Shown here: positions 34,173-42,888 of the stretch, in pieces
Numbering within the stretch: position 1 is the stretch's first letter
How the letters are laid out: each line of letters starts with the position of its first letter
Origin: Deltaproteobacteria bacterium
GTDB lineage: Bacteria > Desulfobacterota > DSM-4660 > Desulfatiglandales > HGW-15
DNA length: 64,000 nucleotides
Direction: 5' to 3'
NCBI GenBank assembly: GCA_020060215.1
Contig: JAGVAP010000112.1
Location: 20,676 to 84,675 of the forward strand
Translations under genes and position numbers: made by a program
Notes under the pieces: model-generated
Told to the model about the DNA's origin: nothing
Databases searched by the model: none
What the model saw: only the letters and a program-made list of their open reading frames with translations

Positions 34173-35594
34173 GTGGACGGTATGAAGACCGCGGAGCCCC
34201 TCGGGGGAAACCGTCTGGAGCGGGACTTTCTCGGAGAGAGGCAACTCCCCGCGGGATGCTACTATGGGGTACAGACGCTCCGTGCCGTCGAGAACTTTCC
34301 CATCAGCGGCGTGCCCCTCCGCCATTTCCCCATCCTCGTCGGATCGCTCGCCATGGTGAAGATGGCCGCAGCGACGGCCAATCGGGAGTTGGGCCTCCTT
34401 GAAGCCCCTGTCGCAGACGCCGTCGTTCAGGCCTGTAGCGAGATCATGCATGGGAGACACCTCGACCAGTTCGTCGTGGACATGGTCCAGGGGGGGGCCG
34501 GAACGTCTACCAACATGAACGCCAACGAGGTGATTGCAAACCGGGCGCTGGAGATCCTGGGGCGCGCCAAGGGGGAATATCTCTATTGTCATCCGAACAA
34601 CCACGTGAACCTGTCCCAGTCGACCAACGACGTGTACCCGAGCAGTCTCAAGATCACGATCATGAGGAGCAATGCTCCCCTGGTGGAGCTGATCGCCGGG
34701 CTGGCCCATTCATTCCGGGTGAAGGGTTCGGCGTTCGGGGATGTCGTGAAGATGGGCAGAACCCAGCTGCAGGATGCCGTGCCGATGACCTTGGGGCAGG
34801 GGTTCGAGGCCTACGCGGTCACCCTGGAAGAGGAGATCGAGCGGCTGGATCAGAATGCGCGGCTGTTTCTCGAGCTGAACATGGGGGGCACCGCGATCGG
34901 CACGGGGATCAACGCCCCGCCGGGATACGCCGAACTGGTCATCTCCCATCTCCGCCGCATCACGGGCCTGCCGGTCGTCCTCTCTCCCAACCTGGTGGAG
35001 GCGACCCAGGACACCGGGTCGTTTGTGATGTACTCTTCCGCGCTGAAGAGGCTGGCGGTCAAGCTGTCCAAGATCTGCAACGATCTCCGGCTGCTTTCCT
35101 CCGGTCCGAGGGCGGGCTTGTATGAGATCCAGCTCCCCAGGGTGCAACCGGGATCGTCCATCATGCCGGGCAAGGTGAACCCGGTCATTCCCGAGGTCGT
35201 CAACCAGATCGCCTACAAGGTGATCGGGAACGATCTCACGGTCACCCTCGCCGCCGAGGCGGGGCAGCTGGAACTGAATGCCATGGAGCCCATCATCGCC
35301 CAGAGCCTGCTCGAGTCGATCGGCATGCTCGGGAACGGGATCGCTGTCCTGAAGTCGCGCTGCGTGGACGGAATTTTACCCAACCGAGAGCGCTGCCGTG
35401 AGATGGTGGAGATGAGCATCGGGGTCGTCACGGCCCTCACCCGCGACCTGGGATACGAAACCTGCTGCGAACTGGCCCAGGAAGCCCTCATCCGAAATGT
35501 GGGCATCCGCGAGCTGGTCCTCGAGAAAGGCCTCCTGTCTGCGGAACGGATGGAGGGGCTGCTGAAACCCGAGAAGATGACCACCTGTTCCTAG
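34173..35594 (+). CDS. aspA: Aspartate ammonia-lyase (fumarase/aspartase superfamily)
   Basis: An enzyme of about 473 residues that deaminates aspartate to fumarate. The signature loop GSSIMPGKVNPVIPEVVNQ is the aspartase form; fumarases have a different residue order after the Pro. Other conserved regions are GGAGTSTNMNANEVIANRA, HPNNHVNLSQSTNDVYPSS and GRTQLQDAVPMTLGQ. The GTG at 34173 has GGAGGG six bases upstream and ATG 34182 is also possible. The C-terminal tail is shorter than in some aspartases. Together with the aspartate dehydrogenase-like enzyme at 21 kb it gives a second aspartate-linked step. Confidence 0.86.
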   Translation: MDGMKTAEPLGGNRLERDFLGERQLPAGCYYGVQTLRAVENFPISGVPLRHFPILVGSLAMVKMAAATANRELGLLEAPVADAVVQACSEIMHGRHLDQFVVDMVQGGAGTSTNMNANEVIANRALEILGRAKGEYLYCHPNNHVNLSQSTNDVYPSSLKITIMRSNAPLVELIAGLAHSFRVKGSAFGDVVKMGRTQLQDAVPMTLGQGFEAYAVTLEEEIERLDQNARLFLELNMGGTAIGTGINAPPGYAELVISHLRRITGLPVVLSPNLVEATQDTGSFVMYSSALKRLAVKLSKICNDLRLLSSGPRAGLYEIQLPRVQPGSSIMPGKVNPVIPEVVNQIAYKVIGNDLTVTLAAEAGQLELNAMEPIIAQSLLESIGMLGNGIAVLKSRCVDGILPNRERCREMVEMSIGVVTALTRDLGYETCCELAQEALIRNVGIRELVLEKGLLSAERMEGLLKPEKMTTCS

Positions 35595-35933
35595 CCGGCC
35601 GCGGCAGGGGGGGTGCGATCCCGCGCTCCTGACCCAGAGAGGGTCGTTCTGAAATAGGACCTCGCCGGCAAACTGCAACGACCTTTCTTTCTCATTTCTG
35701 ACTCCGCCCCTTACCCGCTGAAGGCTTCACCTTGACAGGCCCCCCTGACCATACTACTTTTGCTGTTCATGATTTCTGCTATGGCAGGTTCTTGCTCTTC
35801 CTGTCATTTCGAACGGAACGAGAAACTTATCCTCGCGGGAAACCACAGGATCTCTCCGGCCCGGTCGAGATGACAGGTTCCTCGTGCTACATGACACTGG
35901 CGATGCAGGGTTTGTCCACCGGGAAGGAACACC
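35595..35933. other. Intergenic region with palindromic repeat and weak promoter
   Basis: There is no convincing gene in these 339 bases. An interrupted palindrome lies at 35800-35876 (CTGTCATTTCGAACGG with CCGGTCGAGATGACAG), a common type of dispersed intergenic repeat. A possible sigma-70 promoter, TTGACA at 35732, 17 bases, then TACTTT, points toward the efflux operon. Confidence 0.6.
35732..35760 (+). promoter_or_regulatory. Possible sigma-70 promoter of the RND efflux operon
   Basis: A perfect -35 hexamer TTGACA is followed after 17 bases by TACTTT, a poor -10. It lies about 170 bases before the efflux operon. The match is one-sided, so the call is weak. Confidence 0.3.
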
Positions 35934-37415
35934 GTGGTTCGACCGAGATGGTTGAAAGGCAAGGGGGTCCTCATCGTCTGGGCTGTGCTCGGTCTCCTGC
36001 TCGTTCAGGGCTGCGCCCGGACGGAGAGATACACCTACGAGAGGATCAAGACGGCCCACAAGGCCAAAGAGCCGACCGCGGGCCGGGGGGAAAAGGCGGC
36101 GGTTCCGCCTCCTCAGCCGGTCCAGGGACCCTTGTCGCTCCGGCAGGCGGTGACGCTGGCCCTTCAGGCGAACCCCGAGATGGAAATGGCCCTGGCCCGC
36201 ATCCGCCAGGCCCATGCCCTGATCGATGAGGCCGCCGCCTCCTTCTGGCCGTCCATCTCCGCGTACGGCGAATACCTCCAGGGCAATGCGCCTTCCTCCT
36301 ACCTGTTCAAGACCATCGATCAGCGGAGGCTTCCTGCGGGGGTCGATTTCAATGACCCGGGCTGGTTCGAGAACTACGAGGTCGGCCTCCAGGCGAGGAT
36401 CAACCTCTTCAACGGCGGCAGGGACCTGCTTCGGCGGAAGATGGCGGAGACAGGCCTCCGGATCGAGGAGCTCGACCGTCAGAGCGTCGAAAACGGGCTG
36501 GTGGAATCCGTGATCCACGCCTATTTCCAAGCCATGGCCGCGCATGATTACCTGGCGATCGCGGCGCAGTCCGTGGACACGGTCGAGGAACAGAAGAGGG
36601 TGGTGGAGGTCCGGTACCGGGCCGGCGGGGCCAAGCGCTCGGATCTCCTGTCTCTGGAGGTGCGGCTGGCCCAGGCCAGGGAGGAGCTGGTACGCGCCGA
36701 AAACAACCGCGATCTGACCATCGCGGCGCTGGCGATCCTGCTCGGTCTGGACCCGGATTCGCCTCTCAGGCTCCTGGAGAGGGAGAGCATCCAGAGGAGT
36801 TTCCCGAAAGAGTATGCCTCCGGACTGCAACAGGCCCTGGCCAACAGGCCGGAGCTCAGGAAGGTGAGACAGCAGATCGTCCAGTCCTACATGGCGCTGG
36901 ACATGGCCCGGGCCGAGGTCCTCCCCAAATTGGACGGACAGGCCAGGGTCTACATGGACGACCCGGATGCCGACTTCCAGACGAGCCGGGACAACTGGAT
37001 CGCAGGGCTCATCCTGAACTGGGACCTCTTCACCGGTCTGAGCACCCCGGCCCGGGTGAGCAAGGCGAGGAGCGTGCTCGACGAGATGATCGCGCTGGAC
37101 CGGAAGACGACCCTGTCGGTCCAACTCGATCTGAAGTCGGCCTACCTCAGACTGGCCGAGGCCGAGGCGAGGCTCGACGTGATGCAGGCCAGCGTGGCCC
37201 AGGCCGAGGAGGGCCTCTCCCTGGTCAGGAAGGAGTACGAAGGCGGCTCGGCCGACATCACCCGCTACCTGGAGGCGGAACTGGCCCTCCACCGGGCCCG
37301 TATCCTCGCCAGGTCGGCCTACTACGACAGGGAGAGGGCCCTGGCCTCCGTGGGAAGAGGGATCGGATACTGGGCGGCTTATGCTGAAGAGATGAGGAAG
37401 GGAAATGGGAAGTAG
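35934..37415 (+). CDS. TolC-family outer-membrane efflux lipoprotein
   Basis: A 493-residue outer-membrane factor of a tripartite efflux pump. The N-terminus has a lipoprotein signal (VLGLLLVQGC with the lipidated Cys). Two repeated OEP domains follow with heptad-rich helices such as LSLRQAVTLALQANPEMEMALARIRQAHALIDEA and VEVRYRAGGAKRSDLLSLEVRLAQAREEL. The GTG start has GGGAAGGA six bases upstream. It overlaps the adaptor gene by 11 bases, forming an outer membrane-adaptor-pump operon. Confidence 0.9.
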   Translation: MVRPRWLKGKGVLIVWAVLGLLLVQGCARTERYTYERIKTAHKAKEPTAGRGEKAAVPPPQPVQGPLSLRQAVTLALQANPEMEMALARIRQAHALIDEAAASFWPSISAYGEYLQGNAPSSYLFKTIDQRRLPAGVDFNDPGWFENYEVGLQARINLFNGGRDLLRRKMAETGLRIEELDRQSVENGLVESVIHAYFQAMAAHDYLAIAAQSVDTVEEQKRVVEVRYRAGGAKRSDLLSLEVRLAQAREELVRAENNRDLTIAALAILLGLDPDSPLRLLERESIQRSFPKEYASGLQQALANRPELRKVRQQIVQSYMALDMARAEVLPKLDGQARVYMDDPDADFQTSRDNWIAGLILNWDLFTGLSTPARVSKARSVLDEMIALDRKTTLSVQLDLKSAYLRLAEAEARLDVMQASVAQAEEGLSLVRKEYEGGSADITRYLEAELALHRARILARSAYYDRERALASVGRGIGYWAAYAEEMRKGNGK

Positions 37416-38577
37416 CAGTTCAGGGAAAGGGTTTCGCGTCTTTTCCATCCTACTGGGGATCGGGGTGCTCCTCCTGCTCATGCTCTACATGGGAGGCGTC
37501 TTCACCACGGGCAAGATCCGGCCGACCGGGAAAGAGGTGCCGGTGGAAAATGCTCCACCCCGACAGATTGCGAGGGCGTCGGTCGAGACGGTCACGGAGT
37601 TCTACGAGTCCGTGGGGACGGTGAGGCCGAAGACCGAGACCCGCGTGGAGTCCCAGGTCATCGGGAAGGTGATGGAGATCCTCGTGCGCTCCGGGGCCCA
37701 GGTGGCCAAGGGGCAGCTTCTGGTCCGGTTGGACGGCCGGGAGTACGAGGCCAGGCTGGAGCAGGCCGTTCAGGCCCTCTCTTCGGCCAGGTCGCGGCGG
37801 CGACAGGTGGAGCAGGCCGGGGTCGCGGCAAAGGCGGAGCTGGACCGGGCGGAGGCGGCTTTCAAGAGGATCAGGACCTACCTCGAGGCCAAGGCGGCCA
37901 CGGCCCAGGACATGGAGCAGGCCGAGGCGGCGTTTCGCCAGGCGAAGGCGCGGCTGGAGCAGGCCCAAGGGGCCGCGGTCGAAGCCGATGCCGGAATCAG
38001 GCAGGCTGAAAAAGCGGTGGAGGAGGCCCGCATCGCCCTCGGTCATACGAAGATCACCGCGCCCGAAGAGAGCGAAGTGGTCAGGAGGCTCGCGGAACCG
38101 GGAGACCTGGCGACCCCCGGCAAGCCCCTCCTGCTCCTGCAGACGCGGGGCAAGCTCCGCCTGGAGGCCCTCATCCCCGAAAGCCTGATCGGCCGGATCA
38201 GGTTGGGGAGGAGCCTGGATGTCCGGATAGACGCCCTCGACCGGCTGACCTCCGGGACCGTGGAGGAGGTGGTCCCTTCCGCAAACCCCATGACCAGGAC
38301 GATCCTCGCCAAAGTGGCCCTCCCCGAGGAGGACGATATCTTCCCGGGCATGTTCGGGAGGCTGCTCATCCCGGTCAGGGAAACGTCCGTGGTGCTGATC
38401 CCCAAGCGAGCGCTCCGGCGCATCGGTCAGATCGAGGTGGTCACCGCGGAGGCGGGCGGCCGGTGGCAGGAGATCTTCGTCACCACGGGCAGGGCCATGG
38501 GGGACAAGGTGGAGGTCCTCTCGGGGCTCAAAGGAGACGAGCGGGTGGCCCTGGACGGAGACGGTCATGCCGGATAA
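37405..38577 (+). CDS. RND efflux periplasmic adaptor (HlyD/MFP family)
   Basis: A 390-residue membrane-fusion protein with one N-terminal membrane anchor (FSILLGIGVLLLLMLYMGG). A split lipoyl domain (VRPKTETRVESQVIGKVMEILVRSGAQVAKGQLLVRLD ... TKITAPEESEVVRRLAEPGDLATPGKPLL) flanks a long coiled-coil hairpin rich in Q, A, E and R. Beta-barrel and membrane-proximal parts complete it. It links the RND pump to the TolC-like channel. It overlaps both neighbours by 11 bases. Confidence 0.9.
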   Translation: MGSSSSGKGFRVFSILLGIGVLLLLMLYMGGVFTTGKIRPTGKEVPVENAPPRQIARASVETVTEFYESVGTVRPKTETRVESQVIGKVMEILVRSGAQVAKGQLLVRLDGREYEARLEQAVQALSSARSRRRQVEQAGVAAKAELDRAEAAFKRIRTYLEAKAATAQDMEQAEAAFRQAKARLEQAQGAAVEADAGIRQAEKAVEEARIALGHTKITAPEESEVVRRLAEPGDLATPGKPLLLLQTRGKLRLEALIPESLIGRIRLGRSLDVRIDALDRLTSGTVEEVVPSANPMTRTILAKVALPEEDDIFPGMFGRLLIPVRETSVVLIPKRALRRIGQIEVVTAEAGGRWQEIFVTTGRAMGDKVEVLSGLKGDERVALDGDGHAG

Positions 38578-41500
38578 CGAGGGCGTGCCCAAAGGGTTCA
38601 TCCCCCGCCTGGTAGAGCAGTTCCTCACCTCCAAGCTCTCCATCATGATGATCATCTTCTCCTTTGCCCTGGGGGCGGCGGCGATCGTGCTCACCCCCCG
38701 GGAGGAGGAGCCTCAGATCGTGGTCCCCATGGCCGATGTGTTTGTGCAGGCGCCGGGGGCCGGGGCGGCGGAGGTGGAGAACCTCGTGGCCACGCCCCTG
38801 GAGAGGCTCCTCTGGCAGATCGACGGCGTGGAGTACGTCTATTCCACCTCCTATCGCGACATGGCCGTGGTGACGGTCCGCTTCTTCGTGGGGGAGGACA
38901 GGGAACGCTCCCTCGTCAAGCTCCACAACAAGATCACCATGAACATCGACCAGGTCCCGCCGCTGGTGAAGGGATGGGTGATCAAGCCGGTGGAGATCGA
39001 TGACGTCCCCATCGTCAACCTCACCCTCTACTCGGATCGGTACGACGACTACGCCCTCCGGCGGATCGGGGAGGAGGTGCTCACCCGCCTGGCCGAGGTG
39101 CGGGACACCTCGAGGACCTCCATTGTGGGGAGCCGAAAAAGGGAGGTTCGGGTCGAGCTTGTCCCCGAGAAGATGGCGGGGCGCGGCGTTTCCAGGCTCG
39201 ACGTCCAGCGCGCCCTCCACTCGACGGACGGTTCGGTCACTGCGGGCGCTTTCAGCCGGGCCAACCAGGAGACCCTGGTGACCAGCGACTCCTTTGTGGT
39301 CTCGGCCGGGCACGTGGAGGATCTGGTGGTCCATGTCCACGAGGGGAGGCCGGTGTACCTGCGCGACATCGCCACGGTGCTGGACGGGCCCGAGGAGGCC
39401 GTTCACTACTCCCGCATCAGCTTCCCGGACGGCGCGGTCTATCCTGCGGTGACCCTCGCCCTGGCCAAGAAGAAGGGGACCAATGCGGTGGAGGTGGCGG
39501 AGCGCATCCTGAGGCGACTCGATGAGCTCAAGGGCAAGGTGATTCCCGACGGCGTCAGGGTGGAGGTCACCCGCAATTACGGCTGGACGGCCCAGCAGAA
39601 GGTGAACGACCTGCTGAGCTCTCTTGCGTTCGCCGTCCTCACCGTCGTGGGACTGCTCCTCTTCACCATGGGCTGGCGGGAGGCCCTCGTGGTGGCCGTC
39701 TCCGTACCCATCAGCTTTTCCCTCGCCCTCTTCGTCAATCTGCTTTTCGGGTACACCATCAACCGCGTGACGCTCTTCGCCCTGATCCTCTCCCTGGGCC
39801 TTGTGGTGGACGACCCGATCACCAACGTGGACAACATCCAGCGCCACATCCTCACGGGGAAGCGAAGGCCGCTGTTCGCCACCCTTTTCGCTGTAAACGA
39901 GGTGCTGCCGCCGGTGATCATGTCCACCCTGGCCATTATCGTCTCCTTCACCCCGATGTTTTTCATCACCGGGATGATGGGGCCTTACATGGCCCCCATG
40001 GCCGCCAACGTCCCCCTCACGGTCACCTTTTCGACGGTGGCGGCCCTGACGATCGTCCCGTGGCTCTCCTACAAGCTGCTCAGGGGCTACGGCGGTGCGG
40101 GGAAAGGGGAGACGATCTCCGGGAATGACGCCACACCGGCCTGGATCAGGAAGGGATACGGCTCGCTCCTGGGCCCCCTGCTGGAATCGGGGAAGAAGCG
40201 CTTTCTCCTCATCGCCGTGCTGGTCCTGCTCCTCCTGCTCTCGGTCGGGCTCGCCCTGTTTCGCTACGTGCCCCTGAAGATGCTGCCCTTCGACAACAAG
40301 AATGAATTCCAGATCGTGATCGATATGCCGGAAGGCACGCCCCTCGAAGCCACGGACCGGGTGGTGAGGGAGTTCGAGCACTACCTCCGGAGCGTGCCGG
40401 AGGTGGTGAACGCGGTCTCCTACACGGGCACCTCCTCCCCCATGGACTTCAACGGCATGGTCCGCCACTACTACCTCCGTCAGGGAGGGCACGTGGCCGA
40501 TGTCCGGGTCAACCTGGCGGGCAAGGCCATCCGCGAGGCGCAGAGCCACGAGATCCTGCTGCGGGTTCGGAAGGACCTGGAGGCCGTCGGCGCCCGCCAC
40601 GGGGCCCGCATCAAGATCGTGGAGGTGCCGCCCGGACCCCCGGTCGTCTCCACCGTCGTGGCGGAGATCTACGGCAGCCCCGGCAAACCCTACCAGGATC
40701 TGGTGGACGCTGCAGGAGGGATCGAGCGCGTCATGGGCCGGGAGCCCTTCGTGGTCGACATCGACAGCACCGTGGAACATCCCCGGAAGAGGGTGGACTT
40801 CGTGATCGACAAGGAAAAGGCGGCCCTCCACGGCGTGACCCCGGACGCGGTGATACAGACCCTCGTGTTGTCCACGGTCTCCATGGAGGCCACGGTCCAC
40901 GCCCCCGGGGAACGGCAGAGCCTGCCCATCCGCATCAGCTACCCGAGGGAGAAGCGATCCGGCATCACGGCCCTTTCCCAGCTTCCGGTCAAGGCGGCGG
41001 AGGGGGACATGGTTCCCCTGGGCGAGATCGGGTCTTTTTTGGAGACCCGAGAAGACCAGCCGATCTACCACAAGAACCTCGAAAGGGTGGTCTACGTGTT
41101 CGGTGAAATGGCCGGCAGGGCGCCGGCAGAGGCGATCCTGGACATGCAGAAGGTCCTCCGCGACCATCCGCCCCCGGATGGGATCCGGGTGGACTGGGCA
41201 GGCGAAGGGGAGTGGAAGATCACCCTGGAGGTGTTCAGGGACCTGGGGGTCGCCTTCCTGGGGGCCATGCTGGGGATCTACATCCTCCTGGTGATCCAGA
41301 TGAACTCATTCTTCATGCCCCTGCTCATCATGATCGCCATCCCCCTCACGCTCATCGGCATCATGCCCGGGTTCTGGCTTCTCAACAGTTTCACCGCCCC
41401 CCTGGGGGGCTTTGAAAATCCGGTCTTCTTCACCGCCACCAGCATGATCGGCATGATCGCCCTGGGCGGCATCGTCATCCGCAACTCCCTGGTGCTGGTG

Positions 41501-41755
41501 GAGTTCATCGAAGAGGCCATGAAAGGGGGCGTCTCCCTGAAGGAGGCGATCCTCCAGAGCGGCGCCGTGAGGCTGCGGCCGATCGTGCTCACCGCAGCCA
41601 CCACCGTGCTTGGCGCGTGGCCCATCACGCTGGACCCGGTATTCTCCGGGCTTGCGTGGGCTTTGATCTTCGGCCTGTTCGCCTCCACCCTCTTCACCCT
41701 GTTCATCGTGCCGGTCGCCTACTTCATGATCAGGAAAAGGGCGCTGGTGGGGTGA
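38567..41755 (+). CDS. RND efflux transporter (AcrB/HAE1-like)
   Basis: A 1062-residue inner-membrane pump. It shows the twelve-helix RND plan with two large periplasmic loops, and TM4 carries the proton-relay acids in LSLGLVVDDPITNVDN. The N-terminal half reads REEEPQIVVPMADVFVQAPGA and the C-terminal half ALGGIVIRNSLVLVEFIEEA. The divergent text suggests a solvent, organic-acid or unknown substrate rather than classic multidrug AcrB. It closes the three-gene operon. A CRP-like site follows 47 bases after the stop. Confidence 0.92.
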   Translation: MPDNEGVPKGFIPRLVEQFLTSKLSIMMIIFSFALGAAAIVLTPREEEPQIVVPMADVFVQAPGAGAAEVENLVATPLERLLWQIDGVEYVYSTSYRDMAVVTVRFFVGEDRERSLVKLHNKITMNIDQVPPLVKGWVIKPVEIDDVPIVNLTLYSDRYDDYALRRIGEEVLTRLAEVRDTSRTSIVGSRKREVRVELVPEKMAGRGVSRLDVQRALHSTDGSVTAGAFSRANQETLVTSDSFVVSAGHVEDLVVHVHEGRPVYLRDIATVLDGPEEAVHYSRISFPDGAVYPAVTLALAKKKGTNAVEVAERILRRLDELKGKVIPDGVRVEVTRNYGWTAQQKVNDLLSSLAFAVLTVVGLLLFTMGWREALVVAVSVPISFSLALFVNLLFGYTINRVTLFALILSLGLVVDDPITNVDNIQRHILTGKRRPLFATLFAVNEVLPPVIMSTLAIIVSFTPMFFITGMMGPYMAPMAANVPLTVTFSTVAALTIVPWLSYKLLRGYGGAGKGETISGNDATPAWIRKGYGSLLGPLLESGKKRFLLIAVLVLLLLLSVGLALFRYVPLKMLPFDNKNEFQIVIDMPEGTPLEATDRVVREFEHYLRSVPEVVNAVSYTGTSSPMDFNGMVRHYYLRQGGHVADVRVNLAGKAIREAQSHEILLRVRKDLEAVGARHGARIKIVEVPPGPPVVSTVVAEIYGSPGKPYQDLVDAAGGIERVMGREPFVVDIDSTVEHPRKRVDFVIDKEKAALHGVTPDAVIQTLVLSTVSMEATVHAPGERQSLPIRISYPREKRSGITALSQLPVKAAEGDMVPLGEIGSFLETREDQPIYHKNLERVVYVFGEMAGRAPAEAILDMQKVLRDHPPPDGIRVDWAGEGEWKITLEVFRDLGVAFLGAMLGIYILLVIQMNSFFMPLLIMIAIPLTLIGIMPGFWLLNSFTAPLGGFENPVFFTATSMIGMIALGGIVIRNSLVLVEFIEEAMKGGVSLKEAILQSGAVRLRPIVLTAATTVLGAWPITLDPVFSGLAWALIFGLFASTLFTLFIVPVAYFMIRKRALVG

Positions 41756-41802
41756 GTGAGACATCCCGCCCCTTCTTCGTCCATCTCAGAAAAAGCCGCA
41801 CT

Positions 41803-41818
41803 TGTGATTTTGATCACA
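41803..41818. promoter_or_regulatory. CRP-type palindromic operator
   Basis: TGTGATTTTGATCACA has perfect TGTGAT/ATCACA arms and the TGTGA-N6-TCACA spacing of cAMP-receptor-protein sites. It lies between the RND gene and a small ORF at 42037. An adenylate cyclase is encoded 1 kb further on. An FNR/CRP-family relative could bind instead. Confidence 0.5.
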
Positions 41819-42036
41819 CCCTCCGTGTGCCGGGGACCACAGACCCGATGAGCGGGGCGCTGTAATCTCCGAGTCAGCGTGAAGCCTTCAGCCGTCCGCA
41901 TTGGGCCTTCAGCCGAATCTTCGATCACCAGGTCCTTTGGCCGGCCGCTGACGGCCGATCGCCCGATCGGTGGAATCCGGAATTGGGTCATTTCCGGGTG
42001 AGCAGCAACCCATCACGTCGAAAAGGAGGCGAAGCC

Positions 42037-42297
42037 ATGAAGCATCCGGTTTGGGATTCGACGGACCAGGGAGGGTTTCCTCCGGAATGGGATCCCCGGG
42101 TGAGATTCTATGATGCCCGTGGGTTTGGAGGAACCGATGAGGCGTGCTTTTTTGAAGACCGGAGGGCAAGGAGAACCTGGAGGATGATGGCCTTTCGCCA
42201 TCTCCTCAAGTCGTTTTCAGATCTCCTGAACGGGTATTTACGCGTTACGGCCAAGTCGGCGGAGAAAGCCTACAAGGACGGTCCCATCAGCTACTAA
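42037..42297 (+). CDS. Small hypothetical protein
   Basis: An 86-residue polar protein with no domain I recognise. The ATG at 42037 has an AAAAGGAGG about seven bases upstream, which argues for real translation. The N-terminal half is acidic and aromatic (FPPEWDPRVRFYDARGFGG); the C-terminal half is basic and helical (LLKSFSDLLNGYLRVTAKSAEKAYK). It lies 220 bases downstream of the CRP-like site and stands alone. Function unknown. Confidence 0.5.
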   Translation: MKHPVWDSTDQGGFPPEWDPRVRFYDARGFGGTDEACFFEDRRARRTWRMMAFRHLLKSFSDLLNGYLRVTAKSAEKAYKDGPISY

Positions 42298-42888
42298 ATG
42301 AAGGGATAATCCACCGGCATGCCAGTGGTATGAACAACGGCTGTGCCGGTGACTCGCGCCGGGAACAAAAAAATGTTTCTCAATGGAGCGCCAAATGGAT
42401 CAAAGGGGAACCCTCACCACGAACCAGGAACCGGCCGATAAGCCACAATATGAATGAATATCGCTGGAGCTCTATTCCTGTAGGAGCAAGCTCCTACAGA
42501 AGACCACCAGGACTCACTGTTCGATCATTCTTGCCACCTCCGGGGGCAAGCGGCCGGGGCTGACCTCCGTGAAAGATGACAAGGGAGTCGGTACGAGGCC
42601 CCCCTTCCAGGGGGGCCTCATCAAACCACCCGTTTACTGGTGATATGGATGAGGTGTAGTGCGTCCAACACTTCTTTACACGCCGTGACGGGCCGGCCAT
42701 GGGGGTCTTTTCAAACGAGGGGCACTGGGGAAGGCGCATGCCGAAAGGGGTACCCAGGCGGGCGGCGGTTCTCATCGGTCGACGATGAGTTTGACCGGGC
42801 GATGCTCGATGTTCATTCCCGACAAGATTTCACGATCATCCATGCAGCCCCCCGCATTTGCGAAACGACACTTCACTTGTTCTCGGTT
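42298..42888. other. 591-base intergenic region, no convincing gene
   Basis: Several short open frames occur on both strands, but none has a good ribosome site or recognisable sequence. A perfect palindrome lies at 42478-42499 (see its own entry). Base composition is more A/T-rich in the first 180 bases. The reading frame of the cyclase continues past its TAG stop for 38 codons, which is noted separately. Confidence 0.6.
42478..42499. repeat. Palindromic repeat, family CTGTAGGAGC
   Basis: Arms CTGTAGGAGC and GCTCCTACAG flank an AA loop with perfect pairing. Related cores (AGGAGC...GCTCC) recur at 52522-52535 and 57854-57868, so this is a dispersed REP-like family. Confidence 0.75.
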
